From NCBI GenBank assembly GCA_050999295.1, contig JBPCPI010000218.1, positions 1 through 14,631 on the forward strand: 14,631 nucleotides of DNA, read 5' to 3'. Numbering within the stretch: the stretch's first letter is position 1; each line of letters begins with the position of its first letter. This document shows, in pieces, positions 6,531 through 14,038 of this stretch. The notes beneath the pieces are model-generated. The model saw only the letters and a program-made list of their open reading frames with translations. It made no database searches and had not been told where the DNA came from. This DNA comes from JACCQS01 sp050999295 (lineage in GTDB: Bacteria; Actinomycetota; Actinomycetes; Mycobacteriales; Geodermatophilaceae). The position numbers were made by a program, and so were the translations under genes.

Positions 6531-7826
6531 ATGACCAGCACCCTGAACCGTCCCGTCGAAGGCGCGCGCGTCGGCCGAGTGATCCCGCGCCCGACCGAGG
6601 GACTGTGGCCAGGACTGGCCGACCCACCGACGAACAAGTTCAAGGCCTCGATCGCCGAGAGGCTCTTCCGCCGCGCGGTGCACGGCTTGGACGTACGCGT
6701 CCGCTGGCCCGACGGGACCACCATCGGCGCCGGCAACCGGACGGCTCCGGTCATGCTCCTCGTACGACCCGAGGCGTTCTTCGCCCGTTTGGGTTCGGAC
6801 GCCAAGATCGGGTTCGGCGAGGCGTACATGGTTGGTGATTGGACCACCGGTCCGGGTACCGACCTGGCCGATCTGCTGACCCCGTTCGCCGCGCGGATCT
6901 CCACATTGATCCACCCCACCCTGCAGCGCCTGCGCAATGTCGTCGAGCGCACCCAGCCGGTCGAGGAGCAGAACACCGTCGACCAGGCGCAGGAGAACAT
7001 CGCCCGGCACTACGACCTTTCGAACTCCCTCTTCGAGGCCTTCCTCGACTCGTCGATGATGTACTCCTCGGCTTGGTTCGAGGAGGGCGATGACCTCGAG
7101 GCTGCACAGCTGCGCAAGATCGACGGCATCCTGGATCTGGCGCGCGTCGGACCCGGGGACCACGTGCTGGAGATCGGAACCGGTTGGGGCGCACTGGCTA
7201 TCCGCGCCGCGTCCGAGCGCGGCGCTCGTGTCACGACGTTGACGCTGTCCACCGAGCAGGCCGATCTCGCGCGGAGCCGCGCCGAGGACGCGGGTGTCGC
7301 GCACCTGGTCGACGTCCGGTTGCAGGACTACCGCGATGCCCGAGGTACCTACAACTCTGTGGTCTCGGTCGAGATGATCGAAGCGGTCGGTGAGGACTTC
7401 TGGCCGACGTACTTCTCCGCCCTGGACCGGCTGCTCAAGCCCGGCGGCCGGGTCGGATTGCAGTCGATCACGATGCCGCACGACCGGATGGTGGCCACCC
7501 GCAACGCCTACACCTGGATCCACAAATACGTCTTCCCTGGCGGCATCATCCCGTCGATCCGCGCGATCGAGGGCAACCTGCGCGAACACACGCAACTGTC
7601 CATTGTGGAGCGAAGGGACTTCGGCCCGCACTACGCCTATACCCTCAAGCAGTGGCGCGACCGGTTCATCGCCGCATGGCCACAGCTCAAGGACGAGGCC
7701 GAGTTCGACGAGACGTTCCGACAGATGTGGGAGTTCTATCTCGCCTATTGCGAGGCCGGGTTCCGCGTGGGCTACCTCGGCGTCAGCCAGTTGGGCCTGG
7801 CTCGCAACCCCTTCGCCAGGGCCTGA
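6531..7826 (+). CDS. cfa: Cyclopropane-fatty-acid-phospholipid-synthase family methyltransferase
   Basis: S-adenosylmethionine-dependent methylene or methyl transfer to double bonds of unsaturated acyl chains in membrane phospholipids; a soluble enzyme acting at the membrane. 431 aa. Visible: an N-terminal lipid-binding region (residues 1-150), then NIARHYDLSNSLFEAFLD, MMYSSAWF, SAM motif I VLEIGTGWG (212-220), SVEMIEAVG (279-287), WIHKYVFPGG (329-338) and YLAYCEAGFR (403-412). Cys407 sits where the family's active-site cysteine is expected. The start is ATG 6531, two bases after the previous stop, with AGAAAGGGG about 10 bases upstream. Neighbours suggest it works with the flavoprotein, DUF1365 and SDR, so the product may be a further modified acyl chain (for example branched, oxidised or furan-type) rather than plain cyclopropane; that is inference. 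Confidence 0.93.
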   Translation: MTSTLNRPVEGARVGRVIPRPTEGLWPGLADPPTNKFKASIAERLFRRAVHGLDVRVRWPDGTTIGAGNRTAPVMLLVRPEAFFARLGSDAKIGFGEAYMVGDWTTGPGTDLADLLTPFAARISTLIHPTLQRLRNVVERTQPVEEQNTVDQAQENIARHYDLSNSLFEAFLDSSMMYSSAWFEEGDDLEAAQLRKIDGILDLARVGPGDHVLEIGTGWGALAIRAASERGARVTTLTLSTEQADLARSRAEDAGVAHLVDVRLQDYRDARGTYNSVVSVEMIEAVGEDFWPTYFSALDRLLKPGGRVGLQSITMPHDRMVATRNAYTWIHKYVFPGGIIPSIRAIEGNLREHTQLSIVERRDFGPHYAYTLKQWRDRFIAAWPQLKDEAEFDETFRQMWEFYLAYCEAGFRVGYLGVSQLGLARNPFARA

Positions 7827-7878
7827 GCCTTGGTCTCCTCGCCCCCACGGGGGATTGAGCCATGACAGGGTGGGCGAC

Positions 7879-8652
7879 GTGAAGATCGCGGGTACGACGT
7901 TCTGGATCACCGGCGCCTCCGGCGGTATCGGCGCCGAACTAGCCGCGGAACTGCATCGGCGCGGTGGACGGGTCGCGATCAGCGCTCGCCGCCGGGAGAG
8001 TTTGGAGGCGGTTTCGCAGGGGCGGATGCATGTGGAGCCGGTGGACATCACCGACCGGGCCGCCGTGCACACCGCCGTCGAGTCCGTACGAGCAGCGTTG
8101 GGCGGTATCGACGTAGCCGTACTCAACGCCGGTGCCTGGAAGCAGGTGAGTGTCGACCGGTTCGATGCCACGGCGTTTAGGGACACGTTCGACACGAACC
8201 TGATGGGCACCGTGCACTGCATCGAGGCACTGCTGCCGACCATGTTGGCCGACAAGTTCGGCGTCATCTCGGGCATGGCCTCGGTGGCCGGCTACCGCGG
8301 GCTGCCGGGCAGTGAGGCCTACGGCGCGTCGAAGGCCGCCCTGATCAACCTGCTCGAGTCACTGCGCGGAAGTCTCGGCCCCCGTGGCATCCGGGTGCAG
8401 ACCATCAGCCCCGGCTTCGTGAAGACCGACCTGACCGCGCGCAACAAGTTCCCGATGCCGTTCATGATCAGCGCCGACAAGGCGGCCCAGATCATCGCCG
8501 ACGGCTTCGCCGCCGAGAAGACCGAGATTGTCTTCCCGCGGCCCATGATGCTGATGATGAAGACGGCACGGCTGGTCCCCAACGCCTTGTGGCCCAAGCT
8601 CTTCGCCCGTACCCCGATGGCCCGCGGCTCCTCGCGCACCGAAAAGAGTTAG
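7879..8652 (+). CDS. Short-chain dehydrogenase/reductase
   Basis: NAD(P)-dependent oxidoreductase of the classical SDR family, 257 aa. Cofactor motif TGASGGIG (11-18), structural NAG (83-85), catalytic Ser136, Tyr148 and Lys152 in ASVAGYRGLPGSEAYGASK, and the SPGFVKTDL segment (about 178-186). The basic residues following the second strand (ARRRE, about 36-40) favour NADP. Start GTG 7879 (MKIAGTTFWITG) follows a GGGTGGG stretch; GTG 7870 in the same frame is a close alternative. It lies 52 bases after the CFA-type gene on the same strand and is probably the last gene of the lipid operon. The substrate is unknown; an oxidised or reduced acyl or ketone intermediate of the same pathway is a reasonable guess. 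Confidence 0.87.
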   Translation: MKIAGTTFWITGASGGIGAELAAELHRRGGRVAISARRRESLEAVSQGRMHVEPVDITDRAAVHTAVESVRAALGGIDVAVLNAGAWKQVSVDRFDATAFRDTFDTNLMGTVHCIEALLPTMLADKFGVISGMASVAGYRGLPGSEAYGASKAALINLLESLRGSLGPRGIRVQTISPGFVKTDLTARNKFPMPFMISADKAAQIIADGFAAEKTEIVFPRPMMLMMKTARLVPNALWPKLFARTPMARGSSRTEKS

Positions 8653-8655
8653 GCT
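8650..8655 (+). promoter_or_regulatory. Candidate -10 element for the TPP-riboswitch transcript
   Basis: TAGGCT fits the actinobacterial TANNNT -10 pattern, overlaps the SDR stop codon and lies about 20 bases before the riboswitch. No clear -35 element is visible. The location is right for a promoter, but the support is a single hexamer. Confidence 0.3.
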
Positions 8656-8673
8656 GGGACCACAACACAAGCA

Positions 8674-8757
<84 letters not shown>

Positions 8758-8767
8758 TGGAGGACTC

Positions 8768-9445
8768 ATGAGCACGTCGTCCACGCCAGCACGCACCGAT
8801 GGCAGATCAAGCGCCGCCGACACCGTCACCCCCCACGACCGAGACGCCGGTGAGCCGGCACCGACCACCGAGCCGCGACAGAGTTCCTGGCGCACCGTCG
8901 ACATCGTGATCACCGCCGTCATCGGGGTGGCCTTCGGGGTCGTGTTCTGGGCCTGGAACCTGCTCTGGAGCGCGACCGGGCCGGCCTTCGTCGCGTTCCC
9001 GCCGGCCCAGGCGTTCATGTACGGGGTGTGGTTGCTGCCGGCCGTCCTGGCGCCGATGATCGTCCGCAAGCCCGGCGCTGCGGTATTCGCCGAGACCCTG
9101 GCCGCGATCGTCTCCACCCTGTTCGGGTCACCGTTCGGAGTGGCGATCATCCTGTACGGCCTGGCCCAGGGCGCAGCCGCGGAGTTCGGGTTCGCGCTCT
9201 TCCGCTACCGCAGGTTCGCCTGGTCCAGTGCGCTGCTAGCCGGGTTGTTCGCCGGTGCGATGGCTGCCCTGCTGGATCTGGTGCTGTACTACCCGACCTG
9301 GGCCGGGTCCTGGCAGCTGGCCTACGTCGGCCTGGTCGCGGTGTCGGCCATGGTGATCGCCGGAGTCGGTGCCGTCCTGCTGTCTAGGGCGTTGGCGGCA
9401 ACCGGGGCCTTGTCGCAGTTCGCCTCGGGCCGTACCCGAAGCTGA
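8768..9445 (+). CDS. ykoE: ECF transporter S component, YkoE family (thiamine/HMP)
   Basis: Membrane substrate-capture subunit of an energy-coupling-factor importer for thiamine or its pyrimidine moiety hydroxymethylpyrimidine. 225 aa: about 40 hydrophilic N-terminal residues, then about six hydrophobic segments starting at VDIVITAVIGVAFGVVFWAW. The YkoE pattern continues with GPAFVAFPPAQAFMYGVW, LPAVLAPMIVRKPGAAVF, ETLAAIVSTLFGSPFG and LYGLAQGAAAEFGFALFRY. The start is ATG 8768 with GGAGG four bases upstream. It is directly under a TPP riboswitch and followed by a double ATPase and a T component, the ykoEDC arrangement known from Bacillus (ykoFEDC). A YkoF-like thiamine-binding protein is not present in the window. 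The 97-bp gap to ykoD holds a family B palindrome pair. Confidence 0.92.
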   Translation: MSTSSTPARTDGRSSAADTVTPHDRDAGEPAPTTEPRQSSWRTVDIVITAVIGVAFGVVFWAWNLLWSATGPAFVAFPPAQAFMYGVWLLPAVLAPMIVRKPGAAVFAETLAAIVSTLFGSPFGVAIILYGLAQGAAAEFGFALFRYRRFAWSSALLAGLFAGAMAALLDLVLYYPTWAGSWQLAYVGLVAVSAMVIAGVGAVLLSRALAATGALSQFASGRTRS

Positions 9446-9455
9446 CCCGGAACAG

Positions 9456-9517
9456 GACTTTCTCCGGAGAAAGTGCGCTCTGGGCGCGCCGTGATGTGAC
9501 TTTCTCCGGAGAAAGTC
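9456..9517. repeat. Family B palindrome pair between ykoE and ykoD
   Basis: Two perfect 18-bp palindromes, ACTTTCTCCGGAGAAAGT, at 9457-9474 and 9499-9516, 42 bp apart start to start with a 24-bp spacer. The pair occupies most of the intergenic gap after the ykoE stop. Spacing equals that of the 5705/5747 pair, and the spacers agree at about 13 of 24 positions, suggesting one composite element of about 60 bp. In the ykoEDC mRNA each copy could fold only as a small-loop hairpin; the two copies could also pair with each other. Confidence 0.93.
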
Positions 9518-9542
9518 GTCGACCGTTCGGGCCGCGGCCACG

Positions 9543-11342
9543 GTGAGGGCCGGCGCCGGGCCGGTTGCGGTTCACGTCGAGGGATTCGGGTTTCGGTACG
9601 CCGGTCGTACGGAATGGGCGGTACGCGGCGCCGAGTTCCGGATCGAGCCCGGCGAGCGGATCCTGCTGACCGGAGCATCGGGCTCCGGCAAGTCCACTCT
9701 GCTGGCTGCGATGGCGGGACTGCTCGGCCCGGATGCGGGGGATGCCCGCGGTGCCGTACGAATCGACGGCCGCCCAGCAGTCCAGACACGGGACCGGATC
9801 GGGATCCTCTTCCAGGACCCGGATTCCCAACTGGTGATGGCCCAGGCCGGCGACGACGTTGCGTTCGGCCTAGAGAACCGCGGCGTGCCCGCTGCTGACA
9901 TCTGGCCACGAGTACAGGCAGCCCTGGACACGGTCGGCTTCGGCTATCCCTTGGAGCGGCCGACCCATGCGCTGTCCGGCGGAGAGAAGCAACGGCTAGT
10001 CCTGGCCGGCGCGATCGTCGCCGAGCCCGGGCTGTTGTTGCTCGATGAACCGACCGCTCAACTCGATCCGCAAGGCGCTCAGCTCGTACGAGCAACCATC
10101 GCTCGCCTCCTGGCCCGCCGCGCACTGACTCTCGTGCTGATCGACCACGACGCGCAACCCTGGCTGCCCCTCATCGACCGGGTCCTGGAACTCCCTTTCG
10201 ATCCGACTCAGGGGACCCCTACAACGTTAGGTACGTACCAGGGCGCCCCTGAGTCGAAAGATCCGAGTCAGGGCGCCCCTGAGTCGGTTCGGGTCGGGCA
10301 CCGAAGCGGGGTGCGGGAGCTCTCGCGGGACTGGCGACCGCGCACACCGCTGCTGCCGCCTCGCATCCGCCCATCCGCCCACCCGGCGCTGGCGCCCCAT
10401 CCGAGTGCAGGATGCCTCCTGCCAATAGGTCCGACTCAGGGCGTCCTTCACTCGGATGGGCAACCCGTGCTACGGGCTGAGGGAGTGGGGTACTCCTACC
10501 CAGACGGGCCCACCCGGACCCAAACGAAAGACCAGGCACGGGGCAACCAGCGGATCGGAACCCTGGTCGAGGCGCAGGACCAGGGACGACGGGCGCTGGC
10601 GCCCACCGACGTCGAGTTGCTGGCCGGCACAGTCACCGCGATCACCGGTCCGAACGGGTCCGGCAAGTCAACACTGGGCCTGCTGCTCGCTGGGCTCAAG
10701 GCGCCTAGCGTTGGCCAGATCACCGCCAGCCGGCAGCTGGCCGGCACGTTGGTTGACCGACCCCCACATCGCTGGCGAGCCCGAGATCTGGTGCAGCGAA
10801 TCGGTACCGTCTTCCAGAACCCCGAACACCAGTTCCTCACCGGCCGAGTCCGTGACGAGCTCTCCCTCGGGCCGCTGCGGGCCGGCGCCGGGAACCGAGC
10901 AGCGCACGACCGCGCAGCGGAACTTCTGCACCGGTTGGGCCTGACCGCGTACGCCGACGCGAATCCGTTCACCCTGTCTGGAGGACAGCAGCGCCGGCTC
11001 TCGGTGGCCACGGCCCTGGCCACCCGTCCAGCGGTCCTGATCCTCGACGAACCAACCTTCGGGCAGGATCACGCCACCTGGGCGGAGTTGATCAGGCTGC
11101 TGGCCGAGGCGAGGGATGCCGGAACCGCACTGTGCCTGATCAGCCACGACACCCGACTGGTGACCGGATTCGCCGACCACGAAGTCCGACTCACCCTGCC
11201 GATCGCGCTGACCGGGCCGCCCATCCCGACGCAGCCTCCCGTCCCTGTTGATCATCGGAATTCCGACGGGTTTTCGGCACCCGAACCACCGAAAACCCCA
11301 CCAACTTCCGATGATCAACTTGGCGATCGCCCCGCCAGGTGA
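9543..11342 (+). CDS. ykoD: ECF transporter fused double ATPase (YkoD/EcfA-EcfA)
   Basis: Two ABC ATPase domains in one chain that energise the thiamine/HMP ECF importer; a peripheral membrane protein. Domain 1: Walker A GASGSGKST (44-52), Q-loop LFQDPDSQ (89-96), signature LSGGEKQR (144-151), Walker B LLLLDEPTAQLD (164-175), switch His in LIDHD (199-203). Domain 2: Walker A GPNGSGKST (369-377), Q-loop VFQNPEHQ (423-430), signature LSGGQQRR (478-485), Walker B LILDEPTFGQD (499-509), ISHD (533-536). Both sites look competent. Odd points: a linker (about 218-306) built largely of palindromic repeats (TQGTP, YQGAPES, SQGAPES, TQGVLHSD), an insertion before the domain 2 Walker A (about 323-350), and a Pro-rich tail from about 558 that overlaps a large hairpin. 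Start is GTG 9543 without a clear Shine-Dalgarno. The stop overlaps ykoC by 4 bases. Confidence 0.93.
   Translation: MRAGAGPVAVHVEGFGFRYAGRTEWAVRGAEFRIEPGERILLTGASGSGKSTLLAAMAGLLGPDAGDARGAVRIDGRPAVQTRDRIGILFQDPDSQLVMAQAGDDVAFGLENRGVPAADIWPRVQAALDTVGFGYPLERPTHALSGGEKQRLVLAGAIVAEPGLLLLDEPTAQLDPQGAQLVRATIARLLARRALTLVLIDHDAQPWLPLIDRVLELPFDPTQGTPTTLGTYQGAPESKDPSQGAPESVRVGHRSGVRELSRDWRPRTPLLPPRIRPSAHPALAPHPSAGCLLPIGPTQGVLHSDGQPVLRAEGVGYSYPDGPTRTQTKDQARGNQRIGTLVEAQDQGRRALAPTDVELLAGTVTAITGPNGSGKSTLGLLLAGLKAPSVGQITASRQLAGTLVDRPPHRWRARDLVQRIGTVFQNPEHQFLTGRVRDELSLGPLRAGAGNRAAHDRAAELLHRLGLTAYADANPFTLSGGQQRRLSVATALATRPAVLILDEPTFGQDHATWAELIRLLAEARDAGTALCLISHDTRLVTGFADHEVRLTLPIALTGPPIPTQPPVPVDHRNSDGFSAPEPPKTPPTSDDQLGDRPAR
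10195..10288. repeat. Family C palindromic repeats in the YkoD linker
   Basis: GACTCAGGGGACCCCT (10205-10220) pairs with AGGGCGCCCCTGAGTC (10240-10255), 14 of 16 positions, around a 19-base loop that itself holds GGTACGTACC. The 17-base AGGGCGCCCCTGAGTCG occurs twice in direct orientation (10240-10256 and 10270-10286), the second time as the right half of a near-palindrome (10265-10285). A degenerate fourth copy lies near 10431-10455. All are translated in frame within the linker between the two ATPase domains. Confidence 0.85.
10396..10460. repeat. Inverted repeat with 21-bp arms in the YkoD linker
   Basis: Arms at 10396-10416 and 10440-10460 match at 19 of 21 positions; the outer 12 (CCCATCCGAGTG) are perfect. 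The 23-base loop includes the GACTCAG core of family C. It encodes HPSAGCLLPIGPTQGVLHSD in the inter-domain linker, just before domain 2. It is likely a further palindromic insertion. Confidence 0.8.
10561..10585. repeat. Short inverted repeat in the insertion of YkoD domain 2
   Basis: CCCTGGTC (10561-10568) and GACCAGGG (10578-10585) are perfect 8-bp arms with a 9-base loop. They lie within the extra residues (about 323-350) that separate the first strand of ATPase domain 2 from its Walker A strand, a place where related ABC domains have only a few residues. Confidence 0.55.
11247..11319. repeat. Large two-tier hairpin at the 3' end of ykoD
   Basis: Arms of 31 bases (11247-11277 and 11289-11319) match at 26 positions around an 11-base loop. 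The outer 14 (GTTGATCATCGGAA) and inner 10 (GGGTTTTCGG) are perfect, with a mismatched bulge between. The left arm also contains the 12-bp palindrome TCGGAATTCCGA. It is translated as the tail of YkoD and ends 20 bases before the ykoC start, so in the mRNA it could affect ykoD-ykoC coupling or stability. No U-run follows. Confidence 0.85.
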
Positions 11343-12130
11343 CGACACCCGACACTTACCAGCCCCTCCCCGGGACCCCTGCGACCACCGGATGGCTGGG
11401 GCGGATCAATCCGGTCGCGCAGATCGTGGCGATCCTGACCCTCACCGTCACCGCGCTCGCCACCGTCGACCTGCTCACCCCAGCTGTCCTGCTCGCAGCA
11501 GAACTCACCCTGCTGCCGGCCGCAGCGCTGCTCCGGCCGCGGCGCCTGCTGGCCAAGACGTGGCCGCTCCTGCTCAGCGCTGCCGGGGTGGCCTGGGTCA
11601 ACCTCCTCTTCTCGACCGGATCGGGGTGGGACTGGTCTGGGTCGGGCGCCTTGGCCCTGCGGGTGCTGGCGGTGGCCCTGCCCGGGGTGCTGTTCGTGGC
11701 CAGTACCGATGCCGTACGGATCGCCGATGCGCTGACCGTGCACTGGCGGATGTCACCGCGGTTCGCGTACGGGGCGCTGGCTGCCATCCGGCTGGCCCCG
11801 CTGATGGTGACCGAGTGGCAGGCGATCCGGCTGGCCAGACGGGCGCGAGGCGTCGATGCCAGCGGCAACCCGATCGCAGCCGTACGGCTGTTCGCCGGAG
11901 CGGCCTTCACCCTTCTCGTCGGGACGATCCGGCGCGGGTCGCGGCTGGCCGTCGCGATGGATGCCCGCGGGTTCGACTCGTCGGCGAGCCGGACCGAACG
12001 TACGAACGCCCGAGGTTCGGTGCTCGCCCGACCCGACTACCTCTTCGTCGCGGCCGTGGTCGCGCTCTGTGCTGCGACAACGGCACTGAGCGTTGCGACC
12101 GGTCTGTGGCATCCGGTATTCGCCGGCTGA
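11339..12130 (+). CDS. ykoC: ECF transporter T component (YkoC/EcfT)
   Basis: Integral membrane coupling subunit of the thiamine/HMP ECF importer, joining the YkoE substrate unit to the ATPases. 263 aa with hydrophobic segments at about 24-60, 72-92, 103-122 and 239-257. The two Ala-Arg-Gly motifs that define EcfT coupling helices are visible in RLARRARGVD (about 173-182) and AMDARGFD (about 209-216), and FAYGALAAIRLAPLM (about 142-156) precedes the first. Its GTG start overlaps the ykoD stop (GTGA), indicating translational coupling. It is the last gene of the riboswitch-controlled operon and converges on pknB, whose stop is about 117 bases away. No clear terminator hairpin is visible in that gap. 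Confidence 0.92.
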   Translation: MTTPDTYQPLPGTPATTGWLGRINPVAQIVAILTLTVTALATVDLLTPAVLLAAELTLLPAAALLRPRRLLAKTWPLLLSAAGVAWVNLLFSTGSGWDWSGSGALALRVLAVALPGVLFVASTDAVRIADALTVHWRMSPRFAYGALAAIRLAPLMVTEWQAIRLARRARGVDASGNPIAAVRLFAGAAFTLLVGTIRRGSRLAVAMDARGFDSSASRTERTNARGSVLARPDYLFVAAVVALCAATTALSVATGLWHPVFAG

Positions 12131-12247
12131 AGCCCGGCGCAGGTCGACAGCCGTCCATCGCGAACTGAGCACCTTCCCCGGCGCCCAGCACCAACGCCCT
12201 ACTGATTCAGCTTCGTGTCGTGGGAGGGCAACGATCCGGTCAGCGGG
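12131..12247. other. Convergent gap between ykoC and pknB
   Basis: 117 bases between two converging genes. No strong inverted repeat with a U-run is seen in either direction, and none of the palindrome families of the window is present. Termination of both operons here would have to be Rho-dependent or use weak hairpins. Confidence 0.5.
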
Positions 12248-14008
12248 TCAGGGTCCGGGGGGCGGCGGTGGCACCGTCGTGGTCTCCACGGGAGGCACGG
12301 GTACGGCCACGGCGAGAGTGATCACGTCGCCGGCCGCGGCCGGGGACCCGACCCCCGGGGTGACGTCGACGACGGTCCCCTCTTCCTGATCTGATTCGAC
12401 ATTGATCCGCCGGATGTTGGTGAAGCCGAGATCACGCAGCGTCTGCTCGGCCTCGTCGGCGGGCCGATTGAGCACATCCGGGATCGGAATGGTTCCGGTG
12501 CTGATCGTCAGGGTGACCGCCGTTCCAGGTGCCACCTCGGTGCCCTCCGGCGGGGTGACACTCAACACCTGACCCGCGGAGACCAGGGATTCCTGTTGTG
12601 CCGACGGCAAGACCTGGAAACCGGCGTCCTGCAGGTTCTCCTGCGCCTGCGCCTCGGTCAGTCCGACAACCGGTGGAATTGCAACGACATCCGGTCCGGA
12701 CCCGATCACGAAATCGACGGCAGTGCCTTCCTCGACGGCCGATTGCGGCGCCGGGGACTGCTCGACCACAAGACCGAGGTCGGCCTCTTCCGAGGCCACC
12801 CGGGTGACCACGCCGACGGTGAGTCCGGCCTGCTCGATCGCGATACGCGCCGCGTCCTCCGTGAGCCCGGCCAGCGCCGGGACCTCGATGGTCTGCACGG
12901 TGGGCGTGGGATCGTCGTTGGTGGGGGCGTCGTCGTTGTTGGTCAGCAGGAGGAACAGCGCCACTGCGGCCCCGGCCAGTGCGAGCAAGGCAACGGTCAG
13001 TACGGCGAATCCGATCCTTCTGCGCCGCTGTCGGTCCTCGTCGTCGTCGGCATCCGCCAGGACCGGCACTGCGGCAGGAGCAACCGCCCGGTAGCGGGGT
13101 CCGGTGGCCGGAGCGATCAGCGCCGTACGGTCGCTCTCGGACATGACCGGTGTGGCTTCCACCCGTTCACCGGCCACGGCTCGCAACAGATCGTTGCGCA
13201 TGTCGGCCGCGCTCTGGTACCGGTTGGCCGGGTTCTTGCTCATCGACTTGAGCACGATCGCGTCCAGCGCGGCGGGTACGGCCGGGTTGATCGTGCTTGG
13301 GGGACGGGGGTCCTCCCGAACATGCTGGTAGGCCACCGCCACCGGGGAATCACCGGTAAACGGGGGGGTGCCGGTCACCAGTTCGAACATCAGGCAGCCG
13401 GCCGAGTACACGTCCGATCGGGCATCGACACTCTCGCCCCGGGCCTGCTCGGGTGAGAGGTACTGCGCCGTACCGATCACCGCTGCCGTCGAGGTCATCG
13501 TGACCGAACTGTCCGACACTGCCCGGGCGATGCCGAAGTCCATCACCTTGACCGCGCCGGTCGGGGTGATCATGACGTTGCCCGGCTTGACGTCGCGGTG
13601 CACGATCCCGTTGCGGTGGCTGAAGTCCAGAGCAGCGCAGATGTCGGCGGCGAAGGACATCGCTGCCTTGACGTCCATGACGCCCTCGTCCTTGAGGACG
13701 TCGCGCAGCGTACGGCCCTCGACGTACTCCATGACGATGTACGGAACATCTCCGGCGGCCACCGAGTCCTCGCCGGTGTCATACACCGCGACGATCGCTG
13801 GATGGTTGAGCGAGGCCGCTGCCTGAGCCTCGCGCCGGAACCGAGCCTGGAAGGTCGGATCGCGGGCGATGTCGCTGCGCAGCACCTTGATGGCGACCTC
13901 GCGGCCGAGCCGGATGTCGCGGCCGCGATGCACCTCGGCCATGCCGCCACGGCCGAGGACCTCGCCCACCTCGTAGCGCTGGCCCAGCATTCGGGGTGTC
14001 GTCGTCAC
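12248..14008 (-). CDS. pknB: PASTA-domain serine/threonine protein kinase PknB
   Basis: Membrane Ser/Thr kinase that couples extracellular muropeptide/lipid II sensing to control of cell wall synthesis and division. 586 aa from GTG 14008 (MTTTPRMLGQRYEVGEVLGRGG split into leader and P-loop). Kinase domain: glycine loop GRGGMAEV (19-26), Lys41 in AIKVL, HRDVKPGN (137-144), DFG (157-159), activation loop with VTMTSTAAVIGTAQYLSPEQ, where the Thr cluster matches the autophosphorylation sites of mycobacterial PknB. A basic juxtamembrane stretch RQRRRR precedes one transmembrane helix (about 332-356). Three extracellular PASTA repeats follow (about 372-440, 441-508, 509-575), then a Pro-rich end. 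GTG 14017 is possible but abuts the AGAGG ribosome site; 14008 has 9-base spacing. It starts about 30 bases after the upstream PASTA gene and is probably in one operon with it. Confidence 0.96.
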   Translation of the reverse strand: MTTTPRMLGQRYEVGEVLGRGGMAEVHRGRDIRLGREVAIKVLRSDIARDPTFQARFRREAQAAASLNHPAIVAVYDTGEDSVAAGDVPYIVMEYVEGRTLRDVLKDEGVMDVKAAMSFAADICAALDFSHRNGIVHRDVKPGNVMITPTGAVKVMDFGIARAVSDSSVTMTSTAAVIGTAQYLSPEQARGESVDARSDVYSAGCLMFELVTGTPPFTGDSPVAVAYQHVREDPRPPSTINPAVPAALDAIVLKSMSKNPANRYQSAADMRNDLLRAVAGERVEATPVMSESDRTALIAPATGPRYRAVAPAAVPVLADADDDEDRQRRRRIGFAVLTVALLALAGAAVALFLLLTNNDDAPTNDDPTPTVQTIEVPALAGLTEDAARIAIEQAGLTVGVVTRVASEEADLGLVVEQSPAPQSAVEEGTAVDFVIGSGPDVVAIPPVVGLTEAQAQENLQDAGFQVLPSAQQESLVSAGQVLSVTPPEGTEVAPGTAVTLTISTGTIPIPDVLNRPADEAEQTLRDLGFTNIRRINVESDQEEGTVVDVTPGVGSPAAAGDVITLAVAVPVPPVETTTVPPPPPGP

Positions 14009-14038
14009 CCGCCCCACCCTCTCGTGGCGTTCTGCCGG

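Noticed and set aside
7827..7878. CCCCC-AC-GGGGG hairpin between the CFA-type and SDR genes as a terminator
   Set aside because: The two-base loop is sterically poor, the stem is only five pairs, no U-tract follows, and the genes look co-transcribed.
6447..8276. Long minus-strand ORF of 609 codons across the CFA-type and SDR genes
   Set aside because: It is antisense to two well-supported enzymes with intact motifs, crosses their gene boundary, and shows no recognisable fold.
12131..12247. Bidirectional terminator between ykoC and pknB
   Set aside because: Only weak GGCG/CGCC pairings are visible; no stable stem-loop could be supported.
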